A stretch of 64,000 nucleotides of DNA from Prunella strophiata (Eukaryota > Chordata > Aves > Passeriformes > Prunellidae), in the NCBI GenBank assembly GCA_036583965.1, contig JAZBQD010000015.1:19534310-19598309 (forward strand), read 5' to 3'. Below are positions 12,266-27,800 of this stretch, piece after piece. The number at the start of each line of letters is the position of its first letter. The first letter of the stretch is position 1. A program made the translations under genes and the position numbers. The notes beneath the pieces were generated by a model. It was not told where the DNA came from, did not search any database, and was given only the letters and a program-made list of their open reading frames with translations.

Positions 12266-15059
12266 CTGCCACACCAGCACTGCCACTAAGTAATGTGAGT
12301 CCCCTCCTCTGTGCAGTCACAGAAACTACAATTTACTGCAGCAAATCTGTCCACCTTCAGGGAATACAGACCCAGTATCAGTAGGGGTCAATGGTATCTT
12401 CCTTACCTCTAGTCCCTGTTTCGGTTTCTAATCTTTCCTCATTTTGCCTATTTGAAATGTAACATTGTTTCCAAAGAACTAAAATTTTAATAAGCGAGTG
12501 TCTTGGGTTTGGGACTGTGAGGATCCCTTTGAACATCATCTCCCCAGAAAATGACATGGAACTGCTTTTCTGGTTATTGGGTTTTTTTCAGAATACATTA
12601 AGATCTCACAAAATTTTTCAGTAAAATAACATTAATTTACATTCAGTAAAATAACATTCAGTATATTAGTGTTCCCTGTCAGAAATAAAACTTTTTAGTA
12701 CCCTACTTATTACTTAGAATTCAATCTTCCTCAAATCAGACTGGAAGACTTATAGAAGTTAGCTAGAACACAAAATCTTATCTACTTGGTTCTATGCACT
12801 ACCAAAACATGTCTAATGTTTGCATTAAAAACACAGTAGTTCCCTTTTGCTCTCTGAAGCCTTTGTTGTCTCTTACAGCCAAGAGTACTGATTTCCACTA
12901 CTGATGGAAATCAGTTGTGCTGTTTTTCATAAGGTGTTTCCTTTAAAAATTTCTGGGTTGACATTCCTTTTAATGGCAATGTCTATGACTGTGGAAGACT
13001 TATAAACATAGCCAACATTCATATTTTTGGAAAACACAGAGCCTTTTGCAATGTCTGTACAATTTCTCTATAGAGACATAATTCTAGAGGTTTGGGTCCA
13101 GAACACAGAGGCATCTTTTGCAGCTGCTAAGATCTATTTTAAAGACACAAAATCATTATTTTGGAGTTATTGGAATAAATCTTTATGCTCATACACCTGT
13201 AAGCAGCAGAGTCTGGTTATAATATTAATGAAACAGAAAATCTTCCATTTCATTTTACTATTCTGACTGTACAGATAACTCCCCTTTTCATTTCCTCCTG
13301 TTACAGTTAATGCATTTAGTCAGTGAAATACATTACATGAGCAAAGTTAACCTCTGAATTTGTGACTTTTATAAAAGTTGATAAAGATTACCTGTTTTTT
13401 CAATATTTTGCTATGCCACTAGTCTGTGCTATGGTACTGACTTTCATGTTACAATCAGTTTGAATGGCAAAACTGCTAGAACATTTATTTGTCTTATATC
13501 TGTAATGAGAAACGGATAGCTATTCCCCCAAAATTGTATTAAATATCACAAAAATTTCAATACCAGCTAAGAAAAGTGGGAACATTTATAATACTGGTAT
13601 GAGAAAAACACCTTTACATATATTTTAAGGGATATGTGTATTTGCACTACAAAAATTCTTTGTACTGGGGGAGTGATTATATTTGTTCTTGACTTTGTAG
13701 TGAATGGATACATCATGTATGAAAAGTTATGATGGCCATAAACAATCAAGTCAGAGTGAAATAAGCATATCACTTCTAGTGCATGCATGTGATACAGTAT
13801 ATATTTACATGACACTATCTTTCAAACAAAAGAGAAAATTATGTGACTACAATTTTTAAAAGGCACACTCTTTTGTACTAAAGGTGATCTTATCCTAATG
13901 GACAGTGTATATCTTTTGTATCCCCCTTTTACTATCCTTAAGACATATACTACTAATCTTGTTCATACATTTTTTCAACCCCTCAACATGCACAGTAGAA
14001 CTAGAAACTGCTGAATTAGAACACTAATCTAGCTGGGTTAATATAAGTCAAAGCACATCCTTCCTAAAATATATTGTATAAAATGAAGAAGTTCATGTAT
14101 AAAATATCTGATATTCTTCAAGATCTGTAAAGGCAATAATTTGGGTTTTTTCATTACGGCACAGGCACAACTTGAAACTTTCCAGTCCATGCCAATGAAG
14201 ACAGTGCATAATTGCCTACACGGTGCCATATTGACCATACTTAGCTCCTTCATGAGCTTTCATGATTTCATGAAGAACTAGAATGGTGTACAGTCTTCCA
14301 GTGAGAAAATGGCTGTTGTGACATTGGGTGTGCTTTGGACATAGGACAAACTGGTCAGTATTATGTCTCAACAAATACAGCTGCACTGCTTCCAAAATGG
14401 AATCCATAAACCTATACAGTACTCCAGAGGGCCATGAGGGTTTATTAAATAAGTGCACTGGATTTGGCATGAAATAAACCCTGCTCTAAGTGAACAGAGT
14501 TTATAATGTTATTCACAAAGAATGTCTTTAACCTTGGAAATTTGAATAATTACTTAATATACTGAGAATGTACAGTTGACCAAGCTACAAGTTTAACAAA
14601 CTTTCAGATTTGTAACAGTCTCAAAAAAACCAAAAGAACCGAGCACACAGCTCCTGCACTTTTCTTAGGAAACGTAAGCTCATTAAGTATACTGGACAGG
14701 AAAAAACCTTATGGATTGCTTCCAGTTGCCTGCTGTTTCAAAGAAAATTTTTTTAAAACTTCATAAGATAACAAACTTTCTTAAAATTAACTATAAATAA
14801 TGAGCCCAAAATCTGTCAAAGTGTTTTTCCAAGTCCTACAGCTACAATGGAAAGAATGCCTTTCAGTTTCCAGTGCTCACATATTCCAAACTAGTTCATT
14901 GCTATTTATTCTTGTACCAGTATTATCATTAAGTGTAAATAGCTCCTTTCTCTCCTCAGTGTTTGCTGCCTGATGTTTTTACAGTGACCAATCAAACACC
15001 CTCTCTGCTTTCATTTTTCAAGACCAAATAGATTTTGCTTTTTGAGACTAAGCCTATAC

Positions 15060-15330
15060 TAGCAAGACATAACCCTGTCACAGGGCCAGGTGCTGGCCCA
15101 GGATTCCTGCTAACTCTTATGCTCCCTGGCACAGTCAGGCCTTTGCTAACCAGCATCTCCCAGACAATGCCAGCACACAGTGTAGGAGAACAGCAGGGAG
15201 CAAAAACTGCTCCTAATAAGGAGCTTGGACTCAAGTCACCCTGCTATGGAAAGCAGAATTCAGGACTGTTGATCAAGACTGAGCCACACAGGAAGTCCCT
15301 GGCCTGCAGTTCAGAGAAGAAAACCTTATT
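15060..15330. other. Unassigned GC-richer patch without CpG
   Basis: This patch has raised G+C and lacks CpG on inspection, with abundant TG/CA. That pattern suggests an old methylated sequence whose CpGs decayed. The 171-codon plus-strand open frame starting at 15035 crosses it and then runs through a probable antisense CR1, so it is not credible as a gene. Confidence 0.35.
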
Positions 15331-15399
15331 AGTTCTTAAATTCCTGATTTTACACTTAGTGGTGTTTTATTGCACTCATTTTCACTACAGGAGTTCAGA

Positions 15400-15800
15400 A
15401 GGTCATCTGGTTCTCTATTGTGCAGTATCCCATTGCTCCCCTGTGCTGATAAGTATCCAACTTTTTGTAACCCATGTATTTAATTACAGCTTTCTTGTTC
15501 TCTATGCCAAAGCCACTAGTGAAAATATTAAAGGTCTTCCCCAGTCCTAAGGCTTGAGGAACTCATCTAGGAAGTTCATTACAGCTTTCCCCTCTATTTC
15601 ATTATTCAATTAATCCTCATTGTTTCAGCTTAACCAGTAATTTCTGTTGGTCTTCTACAATTTAAGCTTCTGCAAAGAAGTTATGGGGTTTTTTACCAAC
15701 CCTTAGCCATTCCTGTACAAAAACCAGTTACTTAACTCCTCAGTCCAATTGGTTTTGCCTATTTGATCCCTTAAATCCTCAGAAAATAATTCTCTCTGTA
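15400..15800 (-). mobile_element. Probable old CR1-like LINE, antisense
   Basis: The plus strand carries the degenerate order of words typical of antisense CR1 reverse-transcriptase DNA: a gtgaaaatattaaa segment, then a 'cccagtcctaaggcttgaggaactc' type block around 15520-15560. It is highly diverged, and the boundaries are approximate. Confidence 0.45.
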
Positions 15801-16765
15801 AAGACTGTTGTCAGAGCAACTTTGCTCATGGATGAGAAATTTGTGATGGAGAAAAGACAAATTTTTGTAAAAAATACAAATAGGCAATTATGGCTGCAAC
15901 AAAGAAACACAAATAGGCATTAGAATTACTAATTTTTAAAATTTTTCTAACAAAGTGAATTATATTAACAGCTTTTACACAAATATTGAATGCCTGAAAA
16001 TATTAAGGTTTTTTAAATAAAATATTATTACAATATTTTAATAAAAATTTATTATTATGAGCAATTATTATACTAAATTTTATTTTCTGCCAAATTTGGG
16101 ACATAGGAAACAATCCAAATGACACTTCCAAGTTTTTTATTTTACCAAGACTTTTGCTCTCAAAGGCAATGTTAAATAATATTCAAGTATCATAACGTGA
16201 TTTCATTTTGAGACTTTTGTTTCCTAAAATTCTCAATTAGAAGTTATTTATGTCTCTTTGTGTTCAAAAAATCTGTACTAATGTCACAGCTTCATTAGGG
16301 GACCAGCTAATAAAAATTAAAAATTATCTACAGCCCAGTGATGCTGAGCATATTCCTTAATTAACACTTGTAAACTGTCTGAAGATGAATGGCACTAAAT
16401 GTTCACAAGTTATTTATAAATATAAGACACAATATCAACATCAACAAGGGACCAAAAAGGAGGAAATGTGACAGGACCACAATAAGCCTGAGGTCTGTAT
16501 GCAGATGGCACTAAATTGAAATCAACAGAATTACACCATTTCCATCATCTGTGTCATCATTCATTACTGAAATTGTCTGAGAAAAATGAAAGATCCAACT
16601 CTAATGAAGTGTAACATAATGGTAATAGAAAAATTGAGATGCTTATCATGTAGTTACTGCTGCATTGAATCCCACATAAACATTCTTCAACTTTACATGA
16701 ACTTGCTGCCTGGGCTCTAGCAATGTAGTCACAGCAGCACAGCTCTCAGACAAAATGTAAAACAC

Positions 16766-17310
16766 AGAATCATAGAATATGTTGAGTTGAAAGGGATCCA
16801 TAAGGAGCATGGACTCCAACTCCCTGCTCCTCAAAGGACTGCCTATAACCAACCCATACCACTGTGAGCATCATCCAGATGCTCCTGGAACAGGCTTGGT
16901 GCCATGTCCAGTTCTCTGGGGAGACTGTTCTGCTGAACAACCCCTCTCTGGGTGGAGAGCCTTTTCCTGATGTCCAACCTGAAGCTCCCCAGCCCACCTC
17001 CCTGTGCCTGTGAGGAAGCCACAGACTGCAATGAGGTCACCCCTCTGCCTTCTCCAACCAGAACACACCAAGTGACCTCAGCCACTACTCCTAAGTCTAG
17101 CCCTTGAGAATTTTCACCACTTTAATCTCCTTCCCCTGGACTCACTCTAACAGTCTGATGTCCTTTGGTACCCCAAACTGCACAGAACACTCAGTGAGGC
17201 CACACCAGCTCATGGAATGGTGGGACAATCACCTCCCTGCACCATTCTCAGTGCTGTGCTATCCAGCCTGGAAACCCACACTGAGCTGTATTCTCCAACA
17301 GCTGCACATC
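16766..17310 (-). mobile_element. CR1 LINE 3' fragment, antisense
   Basis: It begins on the plus strand with cagaatcatagaatatgttg, the reverse complement of the CR1 tail. It continues with the antisense 3' UTR and ORF2 end. Minus-strand translation gives GSFRLDIRK and similar ORF2 C-terminal words in broken frames. The far boundary is approximate. Confidence 0.9.
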
Positions 17311-20300
17311 TTATGCCTGCAATAGATGCAGCCATAGCTAACCCTGACAGAACAGCAAGAAAATCTAACATTTTTAAAAAATTAGATGTATGTCAGTAGG
17401 CTTGTTTCATGAATTTCAAAATATAATAGACTAAGGGTAAAAAAGCAACAGACTTAGTGACACCTTACACAGTCAGGTATGTATGCCTATCAATATGCTG
17501 GAGAGAACAATTGTATTTAACAAAAGGAAAAAAAGAACAATGAAATAAAGCTTTTTTTTTTTTTAATCCAATGTCAAATAGTCCCCTTTTTTAGGAAGCA
17601 AATATAGTTATCTGCCTATACTTCCACTTTATATATATTGACATGTTTATGTACTTCCATAATTACTTCTTACTTTAAAATAGCTACAAATTCCACATAT
17701 GCAAGTCCTTCTGCTACTTCAGCAGTGGCAGCTTGGTGAATGCTTCCCCTTCTCTGCTAGTATAAATTAGCAGGCTTTGAAAGCATATTAGTGAGTATCA
17801 TTACCTTCCCTAAACTTAGTTTTGTTTCAAATTCACTCGGATAATTGGATCTACAGTTTTATAGTATGAGAATCCAGATGAAGCAAGAACAGCAAAAAAG
17901 TCATGGACAAAGTGTCTTGAAGAACATAAATCACTGAATTTCTCTTCAAAAAAGAACCCACACTACAATTTCAACTTGCAGCTAACAACTAAGTAGTAGA
18001 CTTTTCAAAGCATATTGCTGAATTATAAAAAGAATTTTGTCCTGAAAATCTTTGCATCAGTATTTGAAGCTCTCACAAGAATAAAAGGCTTTCTAGAAGT
18101 ATATCCTGAAAACTATGTCTGTGCCTTAGAAAGGACATAGAATTTGCCTAAAAAAAAACCACATGTCATTTGTTGGGAATTCTTTCTAAATAGGCTGTGT
18201 AGTTTTACATTCCAACCCACAGCTGGAAGCTCCTATCAATTTATCCTGTTAATCCACTGAATCTTACTATTGATACATCTCCATGTGGCTTCTGCTTCTC
18301 CTTTCATTTTTTCAATATTCACTATAGACAATGTCAAAGGAAGCAAGTCAGCTCTGTGAAGACAGCACAAGCAGCCTGTATAAATGGGCTAGAGTAAATG
18401 TTTGAGACTTTTGAAAGAAAAGTAGTTAAACAGGCACTTTTGTTGAGATTAAATCCTGACACAATGGTTTCTTTATGAAAGAATTTTTAATCTCCTCACA
18501 AGGTTAGTTATAAATGTTTGAATTCTCAGTTCTGGACCAGACCTAACCCACATTTAAGTCCATGGAAAGTGGAGATGGTGGTCTGCTTGTCTCTGATAAA
18601 GCCCTCTGCTCCTTCCCTAACTGCTAAGTGTGAGTTACACCTGGTGGCACGTTCTCCTTTGAGTAAGGGCCTTACACAGCAGGCAGCCATTCCGTGGACT
18701 TGGGGCATGAACAAACCCTCACCTATGGTGGCATCAGAATCCCATTCATCATACTGAATGTAGCTGCAGCATTTTTTTAAGCTTATGGTACAATAAAATT
18801 ACAGAAGTCTAACATGCTAGGATCACAGCTTTTTTAGTTCAAAGTATTTTATAAATAGTTGAGATTAACAGATGAATAAACTATGAAATAATAACAATCA
18901 TATTAATCTAGAAGGATTCTGGAAACATAAGTTACAACCAAAATTATCTTTTGCAACATGGCCAACATTAATAAAGCACTATCTCTTGAATAAAATATAG
19001 CTTTTTAGGCATTTTTAATGAGTACTTGAGATTGGTGTCTGAATCTATAGGCTACATTTTAAACTAATTTTCACTTTTTGCTATACAACAATGTCAAGAG
19101 CAATGTAAACAATTATGTACCTCCCAAGTTACTGAGGCCAGACATTCACTACACAGAAAGTTTTCTTTGGCTATTCACAATGATGTCAATAAAAAACAGA
19201 ATCCAAACAAGGACTTGATAAAACTAAAAAATAATTTGAAGCAAAGTAGGAGGAATTTGCTTCACACCTACAGAGCAAAACCAATTAAAAAATATATAAT
19301 CATCATGGTGCTATAATCTAAAAATTAATTAATATTGAATGCAAGGACACTAGGCAATTGCAGAAATTGGAAGAAATAGGCATTTGAACTTTATCTTCAA
19401 CGTAGAGGTTAAACCATTCTAATCCCTTAGAAAGATCCCATACTTTGTCCACCTAAAATGGCAAGAAATCCAAATGGTTATCAGTAATAAATATCATCTT
19501 TCATAATCACATGACCAAGTATCAGAGAGCAAGAACACCTTAATTAAACAGGTCATGACTCTGAAGTTATGTAGCAATTACACTGAAACTGAAAGATGAA
19601 CAGGTTAAACAAACACTGGTGATTAACACTGACCAACTTCAAACATTTAAACATAAATAGGAGGTACATGTATACATAGTTAAAAAAAAAAATTGCTCAG
19701 ATTCCCACTTAAATTAATGAAGATACATCTGGATTCTATCAGCATTAAAACATTGTAGGGATTTATTTTGTGAAAGCATATTATCCCCCATATCAAACAG
19801 AAATCCTTTTAATATGTATTTGATTTACAAACCATTGTTATTTTATTTCCTGCAGATCTAGAATGCTAAAAAGGGCTTGTGAACTACATGAAACTAATTC
19901 TCAAAAAGACACAAACAGTAACACACATAAATTGACTGAAATTGAATTAGCTACCAGAAATCCAGGCTTTTCTGTAGATCTTGATGCTGAATGATGGCAT
20001 CTTTATAATAATTCAAACCAAGGAATTTTTTAATTTTTGAATACCCTGTTTATAGTTCATAGGTGACATCTTGTTTAAACACAGGATTTTTCACATTTAT
20101 TTAAATTTTTTCCTTAAATGCACTGAAGTTCAACATCTGCTGAAACTGTCTGCATAAGTGCACAGTAAGCTGAAGAACTGTCTTGTCTGTGCATACAATA
20201 TTTCATACATCAACAGATGCTGGCCATGCAAATTCCTTTTTTCACACAGCAGATCTAAAGAGCAAACAGATATTAACCTAGATGCAAGGCCTTTTTCATT

Positions 20301-23300
20301 CAATTCCTCAACCTACCACTAAACTGTTCCTTGAAGGCACTAGCTAAATAAAGCTCTAAGTAAACAGTTGAGGGGGAAAAAACACCTTGGGAGGTTTGCT
20401 GCTTTACTCTATTACTAGCAATGTCTTCATTATTTATATATATAGGCACTGGTTTCCAGCCACTGAAGCTGAATCTAGATAATTAAACATTTATACCATC
20501 CCCTGCTGTGCCATAATGTCTAACTGTGTCCAAAGAGTCCTAGGTGTGCTGTTACACACCTGGGACTGAAATGAGGAATTTGCTGAGCTACCTTTGATAA
20601 AGGTCTACACCTGGAACTTAATAGCACATGGTAATGTTTCTGAATATTGCAACAGGTGGCAAATAAAACTTACTGCTCAAGAACTGTTTCATCTTCTGGT
20701 TCCAGAGTTGCTATTTGTAATTGCTTTTGCTCTATTAATTTGAACAAAAATGAAAATTTATTGATGTGCTGGAGTTTTTTTTGTTATAGCAATGTTTCTA
20801 TACATATTTTAAGACAAGATTATTTTCGGATAGCTTGAAGAAGAATTTCAATGGCAAATTAATCTATTTTCAATAATTTCAAGTTAAAAGATAAATTTCT
20901 AGTGCTATCAGTAAGGGAAAAATAACAAGCAAAACAAAAACTGGTCACTCTAATTTCACCAAACTCTCTCTAAATCACCACTAGTGCTTTTCAGGAATTC
21001 AGTACATCTAAAACCAAACCAGCTGCTTCTAATTTCTGTACTGTAAAATTACACACCATAGTGTATATGTAAAGGTCAAGGAAGGACTAGTGTCTTTTAC
21101 ACTGACTATTGTGGGTGAAAAAAATATTATAGAAGTTTTTGGGCATATAAACCCTTGCTCATCTAATACAGAAATACAAATATGATTGTAAAAAGAATTT
21201 CAGACTCACTCATAGTCGATTTTTCTGTGTTTGCTTCTGTTCTTAAGCAAGAAACATCTGAGTGTGTGCTTTAAGCACAGAGCATAGATAACAAAAGAAA
21301 AGTCTCCTTACATGGACCTAAAACCCCATGCAGCCATTGGATTGAAATAGCTAAGACCTTTTTAAAGTTACATCACATGAAGAAGTTGTTTAATTTTTAT
21401 TTTCTGATTAAATTTCAAGCAGAAGCTGGAAAAGGAGATGGGCAGTTCCTAGGAAGACATTCCCCTTTTCTTGAACACTGTGGAGGGTAAGCCAATGATC
21501 TGTGTGTGAGAAAATAGAGCAATGGGCTTTGCAGTGAAGACAAAAAAAAAGAGGAAAAAAAAAAAAAAGGAAAATAAAAAATGAAATCTCACAACATCTC
21601 CAACTCAAAGAAGTTAATATAAAGTTGGACTGTGGACTACAATGTAGTGTAATCTCCCTGTTCTTTGACAGTGATGGCAAACTGACAATGAATTTTGCTA
21701 TGACAGTAAGGCCCTAAAAGTTAGCAACACATGAGATCTAATTTAGAGGAAACATTTGTCTGCCAATTTAACCATTATTAGGAGATATTTACTCTGTATA
21801 GTCTTCACCAGGACTTCAGGCAAGTTTAAGTCTCCTACTTGCAGATTTGAAAACCTATGTAGACTGACTACATTCTATCATGCCACATCATGACAGTCCT
21901 GAAAACACTGAAAATAAAGTTGGATAACATATTTTGAGTACAGGACATGTCTTGATTGCAGGATAATTTTGGCAGGCAAAAGGAGAACCTAATATTGAAA
22001 TATGTTTGGCAATTCAATTTCAACCAAGAAGTTTGTTCACCTTCTGCTACTGGAGGTGCTTTCTGTTAGTGATCAAGGAAACAAGAGTGCAGTCTGAATG
22101 CAGAAAGATAAAGGAGAGCAACTTAGACAAATGGATATGTGAGAAACAGGATCAGAGAACAGGCTGGGACAAGTGGCCCAAGTGGATTCAGGAAGATCTA
22201 TGTTGCCAACTCTCTGAATGACTTTTAGAGATCCCAATCTGAAAGACAATACTCAAGAGCTGAGGAAAATCATTAAGCTTCCCACAGCAAAGAGGTGTCT
22301 CAGAAAATGATCCTATGTAATAGCTGGTACAGGAGACTTTTGTCAGAGGTATTCTAAGGATAAGAAATATTCTACAGTTTTTGTGAGTCTCTTTCTAGAA
22401 AAGAGATTCTTTCCAAATGTCAGCGATCCGGAAATTGTTAAAAAAGACACACAGGGCATACACAGGCCATGAAAATCTTGATGAGACTCTGAGTGTGCTT
22501 CTTCATAAGACACAGAATCAGCTTGAGTCAAGTGTCAAGAACAGGGCAAGAGTTTCCCCAAACAGATATTTTCCAGTAGCAAATAGGCAGAGGTAGGAGA
22601 AGCAACCTATGGCTTCTACAAATATTTCTCACATTTGTTCAGTTCCAGGTGAGAAAGTTTTCAGGTGCAATGGAGGTACAGACCTAAAACACTGATGGTT
22701 TAGAAATAATACAAAGCTTGGTAGGGCCCAAGACCTCTTCAGAATGGCAGAAGTGAAATGAGAAAAACTTTCTCTCTTTTTTAACAGTGAAATTTCCACA
22801 AAAGTGACAGAAAACATTATCACCAACACCTAGGTCTCTCCTGACTGGAATAACAATGTTGATTACTTTGGAACATGGTGAAGTAAAACTGGGGAATAGG
22901 AAGTTTTAACTGCAGTAAAATAAAGGGATAAAGAATAATGCCCTATGATAATTTCTTTCTTACCCTTTCTACTGTGATTTTATATAGAATAGTTTTAGGG
23001 GGGAAAAAAAGTTCTTAGGACTGGTAGAGGTTTCAGAATAGATTTTTAAATACAAGCTATTTGTTTGTGTCTTAAGAACTTCAAAATTAATAACGTTAGA
23101 AAGGTAGAAGACTTACTTCAGAGAGAGTGCCAAATATTTTGTTTCCTTGCACAGGAAATAAAGACAGAACAAAAATCAATTTCCCTTGCATTCTTCCTCA
23201 GGTTTATCCTGTACAAAATTATAAACAGTATTGGTGAAGGCTTTGATCTATAGCAGTTTAAAACAGATTCTCTAAAAACCAGTTCCTGAATCCACTGGAA

Positions 23301-24321
23301 GAGATGAATGAACCAAAAAAGTATCAGAAGCTTTGAGGGCCATGCCACTCCTGATTTCATGTCGCTACAAAACTTGTCACTTGAAAACAAACACTTAAAA
23401 ATATAAATCAATGTATCTAAACCTCAAATGTCCATAACAAAACACTCCACTGGAATTGTATCAGCTTTAAAAAGCCAGAAAATTGCCAACAAAGTGGAGG
23501 AACCCTATTTTTTCCTGTCAAATCTTTCCAAACATGTATTAGATTGCTTACTTATTTGTTGTCTCCAAAGTATCAGTGGTTACTTTAAAGTCATGGTCTC
23601 CAATGAAAGGTACAAAGTCTATAATTTCATTTAAATTCAAGATAAAATTCAGTAAAAATTTAGAAATTCTACTACTTTTTCATTTCCTACTATTTAAAAT
23701 GAAAATATGTTTTTGCCCAAACTGTATTGTACTTCCTAGATCCTCATCAGTTTAACCACACTTTCCATGATTTTCAGTGATATAGTCACAAAATTTCACT
23801 ATTCTAGCTGATGGTGTTGCTCTTTTCAATAAAGTTATTTGCTTAGGAATATAATTGTCAAAATCTAAGTAAAAGGGAGATGATCCTCTGTATGTTTATT
23901 TTTCAAATCAACTTCATTTTTAGCAGCCTTAATTGACTCTGGTTTCTCACAGAAACCTCAACACCATGTCATATTTTGAATGATGTAGAGATTTCTGTGA
24001 TTTTGAATATTAGTGACAGAAATGCAGGAAATCTTTTAAAACGTACCTTTGTTTCTTAAAGAAAAAACATCCAAAAGTTGGAAAAAATTCCCACTAATTT
24101 TCAATTTTATTTTTCAATTTTACACTGTTTCCTTCTCAGATACAATCTAACTCTTTTAATCTTAACTGAAATTATTCCTTTCTGGCACACTGGGGTCTCA
24201 AATTTGTAAAAGCACTTCTTTATACACCTGACTAAGGAAGGACTGAGACACTAATGAGTCACTCCCATGTTCTATGTGGGAAGAGGCACAGTGAGCTGTA
24301 AACTCTGAAGTGCTGTTTAAT

Positions 24322-24835
24322 ATCAGAACCACAGAATGGTTTGGGATGGAATGGACCCTTAAAGCTCATCTAGTCCAACCCCCCTGCCATGGGCAGAACC
24401 AGCTTCAACTTGATCAGGTTGCTCAGAGCAACCTCCATCACTCCATCACCTCTCTTGCCAACCTGTTCCAGCATTTTACCTCCCATACTGTAAAAACCTT
24501 CTCTCATATCTAAATAAACCAACCCTCCTCCAGCTGAAAAACATATTCCCCTCTTCTTATTGCAGCAGGCTCTGCTAAAACTGTTTGTCCTCATCTTCCT
24601 TTAGGACCCCTTTAGGTGCTGGAAGGCTGCTTAATGTTTTCCCAGAAACTTCTCTTGGGATTGTTCAGCCTGGAGAATTGTCTCAGCCTTTCCTCTTAGG
24701 AGAGGTGCTCTGATTCCTCTGATCATGTTGGTGGCCTCCTCTGGACTCACTCCAAGGTCCATGTCCTTCCTGTGCTGAGGACCCCAGAGCTGGATGAAGC
24801 ACTCCAGGTGGGGTCTCACAAGTAGAATAGAAGGA
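24322..24835 (-). mobile_element. CR1 LINE 3' fragment, antisense
   Basis: The plus strand starts with accacagaatggtttgggat, followed by the antisense CR1 block (agctcatctagtccaaccc, tgttcagcctggagaa, ctctggactcactccaa, agctggatgaagcactcca). It is about 510 bp, diverged and 5'-truncated, with stops in all frames of the former ORF2. Confidence 0.92.
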
Positions 24836-27800
24836 CATGTAGTAATAAATTCCCTTCTGTGCATGTTTAATGGTACAACACTAAAACACAGTCAGGATCC
24901 ATGTCTAACTCCATTCCCCACCACCATTAATAGCACCAGTAAACTGCTCTATGGTTGTCCCAATTATTCACCTCCATGTGCAGTCCCAGCTTTTCCCTGC
25001 AATCTTAATCTTTATCAAAAGGTGTAACAAGACTTCTACAGGGGACGCATTAAAATATATTTCTAACTCTTTACAGACCTGATGCTTTGAATACATCTCA
25101 TTTTCCAAACTATTTTTTATATTGGGTTAACAAACCATCAACAATCATCAAGTATCTATAGATTCATCTAGGAACATTTTCTATTGAACTTGCCATTCTA
25201 TGTTTACAAAATACAGAATAGGCCTCCTAAGAAATACTGGAATTCAGACCTTCTACACTAACACTGAAAAATGAAGAATAAAAAATAATATTAAGGCTTC
25301 ACCAGGTGTGTTAACCTACTGGTAAATACTGTAGCCTACAAAAAAATATTGTTTATATTGAAGGTACCTATTTTGATACATTACACTTCATTCAATACAC
25401 CAGGGCTTTTAACCTTACAGTTAGTACTAAAATACAAAGAAAAATACCACTGCTGTTCCTTCTTTACAATGTTTATAGTTGAGAAAAAGTTGACTTAATA
25501 TATTCATTGTTTTTTCTGCCTTCATAACTTCTAAAACATCAATTTCAAAATCAGCAGAAACAGACATTACATAAAGCAACTTAATCTACTGTCCTTACTC
25601 ATGGAAAAATCTAACTAGTTGATTAGCTAGGGAAATTCCTGTCCCTTTCCTCCTTAACATGTGTACATGGTAAAGCTAGATAATACTATAATCTTCACAT
25701 GTTTTTTTAATTTTATTTTCCTGGTGAATTTAGTATTTGACATGGCTCTAACATAGATGATATTGCAGGCATCAGTTGTAGGACTGACTGTGGAAATCAG
25801 TACTGTTAGCATGCATCATTACTTGCAGGATTATACAGAAAGGGTACATTCTTCAAGGAGAAAATTGCTCCTTTTCTTCATCTACTTTTTGTATTCTACA
25901 GCTACCTCTGTATTCTATAAACTGCTGTTACTTCACAGCTTTCAAACTTTCCCAGCCTTTTACCTGTGAGACCCTCTGGTGATGTAGGCCAGAGGAAAGC
26001 TGTGTACCCTCTGACAGGCTGGGGCACCAGGAGATGGCCCAGCTCAAATGTCACCCGCCTGCTGCTAAAGGGATGTCCTCAATGGTAACAACAGCACATG
26101 GCTCACAACTTCTGTGTGAAGCAAAGCATTTCTGAATCATATGTGCAAGTCAAATGTGAGCCTTGTCACTTCTATCAGGAAGAAAAAATTACATTTTATT
26201 GTAGAAAAAGCCATTCTCTGTATACATTTGTAAATACCACATACATTAACTTAAAGTATACGAAGGTTAAAGAATTTTTTACTCCACCTCAATCAGGAAT
26301 TTATTTGCCAAGCATTACAGGGCAAATAGCTTTTTTAATTTCAGTTCTTTAGAATACAGCAGAGAGTTTGATGGATGAACAGATTTACACTAGCTCATGT
26401 AGTTTTCTCAATTCTGTTATTTAAAAACAATTACACTAATTTGGTAAAAATATTGAAACATACCCAGGCTTATTCCCAAATTCAGATTTATACCACCATT
26501 TTAAGCCTTGCTAAAATAAAAGATTAAAATATTTGCTGTATGTGTATTATTATCAAGACAAACAGAATGCCAGTGACATGCATGACATTTAACATTATTT
26601 CAACATTATGCTGAATAAAATATGTGCACTATATTTTAGGAAAGCCTACAAACCAGTTTGGAAAATAATTTATATTAGTGGATAACTTTATGACATTGCT
26701 GGCATATTCCTAAACGTTTAGGATAGATATGTTTTCTTAATATTTACTGGTATCTAACTGTATTCTCACTGACAATCAGAACTGAACTACCATGCCAAAA
26801 AAATTACAACCTAAAATGTTGAGAGCATACATATCAGTGATACAGAGTGGAAAAATCATTATGATCACTTTATGCCACTTCTACAAGAACACAAATGAAT
26901 TTTATCAAAGAAACACCTGTGACACAAATGACATGTAGCTATTTTAAGCTGTGCACATATATTGCAAAAGCAAAGGAAAGGCAGGGGCATGCTCACAAAA
27001 GCTGCAAACAGAGAGGAATATCATGCATACTGTTCACAACAACTCACAGGTTATTAGTAAGCTATTTGAAAAACAGTTAAGCCTTTTATGCCAAGCATTG
27101 CTTTCATTTTAATGACAGTAATTCCCCTTGCCTTCAGTAGGAATTACACCTGTGTAAATGAGAGCAAATGTAGGGCAGGAAATAAGTCGACCATAAAAGA
27201 AAAGAACTTTAAACAGAAAAAAGGCTCTAACCACTTTGTCCTCCTGGAGTTCATATCCACGAAAGCAAGAAAGAAAGGACAGGGGGGGAAAAAACACAAA
27301 TAAGGAAAGAGTCACATCCATTTTGAAAGTAAGTACTAGAATTTTTTTAGTAAGATAAACAAATAAATATCAAAGGAAATAATATATATCTTTCTTATTA
27401 TCCCTAGTGGTGAAACAGATATAGTGAAAAATAAGTAATTTCAATAATTTCCATTATCTTTTCATGAGTGAAATTGAGACTGATAATAAAAAAAAAGTAC
27501 AAAAAATGCCTAAAGGAAATTATTTTCATAAAAATAATTTGGGAGTCATGCCTGAGCTATCTTCACAAAAGAATGGGTCATCCCATCAAAAGGATGCAGC
27601 ATTTAGCTCATACCTTGGACCCCAGTACTGTAAATGATCAGCATTTGCAGATAGTTCAGTGAAATTAAGAATGTTTGTTTACTACAGACAAATAGAGGGT
27701 ATTCAAATCACAAAATTGCATTTTAGTCACTCAAGAGATCTTTAAAATCCTGGAGTTACAAAGCACAAGGAGACAGAGTTTGTCACAGGTGTTTACTGCA

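Noticed and set aside
12012..12320. Minus-strand 102-codon open frame
   Set aside because: It is real former coding sequence but belongs to a truncated CR1 ORF2, not to a host gene.
14216..14470. Minus-strand 84-codon open frame considered as a processed pseudogene
   Set aside because: The translated sequence resembles no protein I recognise, and there is no poly-A tail or target duplication.
15035..15550. 171-codon plus-strand open frame, the longest in the window
   Set aside because: It has no recognisable domain, crosses a GC-richer patch and then a probable antisense CR1, and lies inside a RIMS2 intron without splice or promoter support. Chance ORF.
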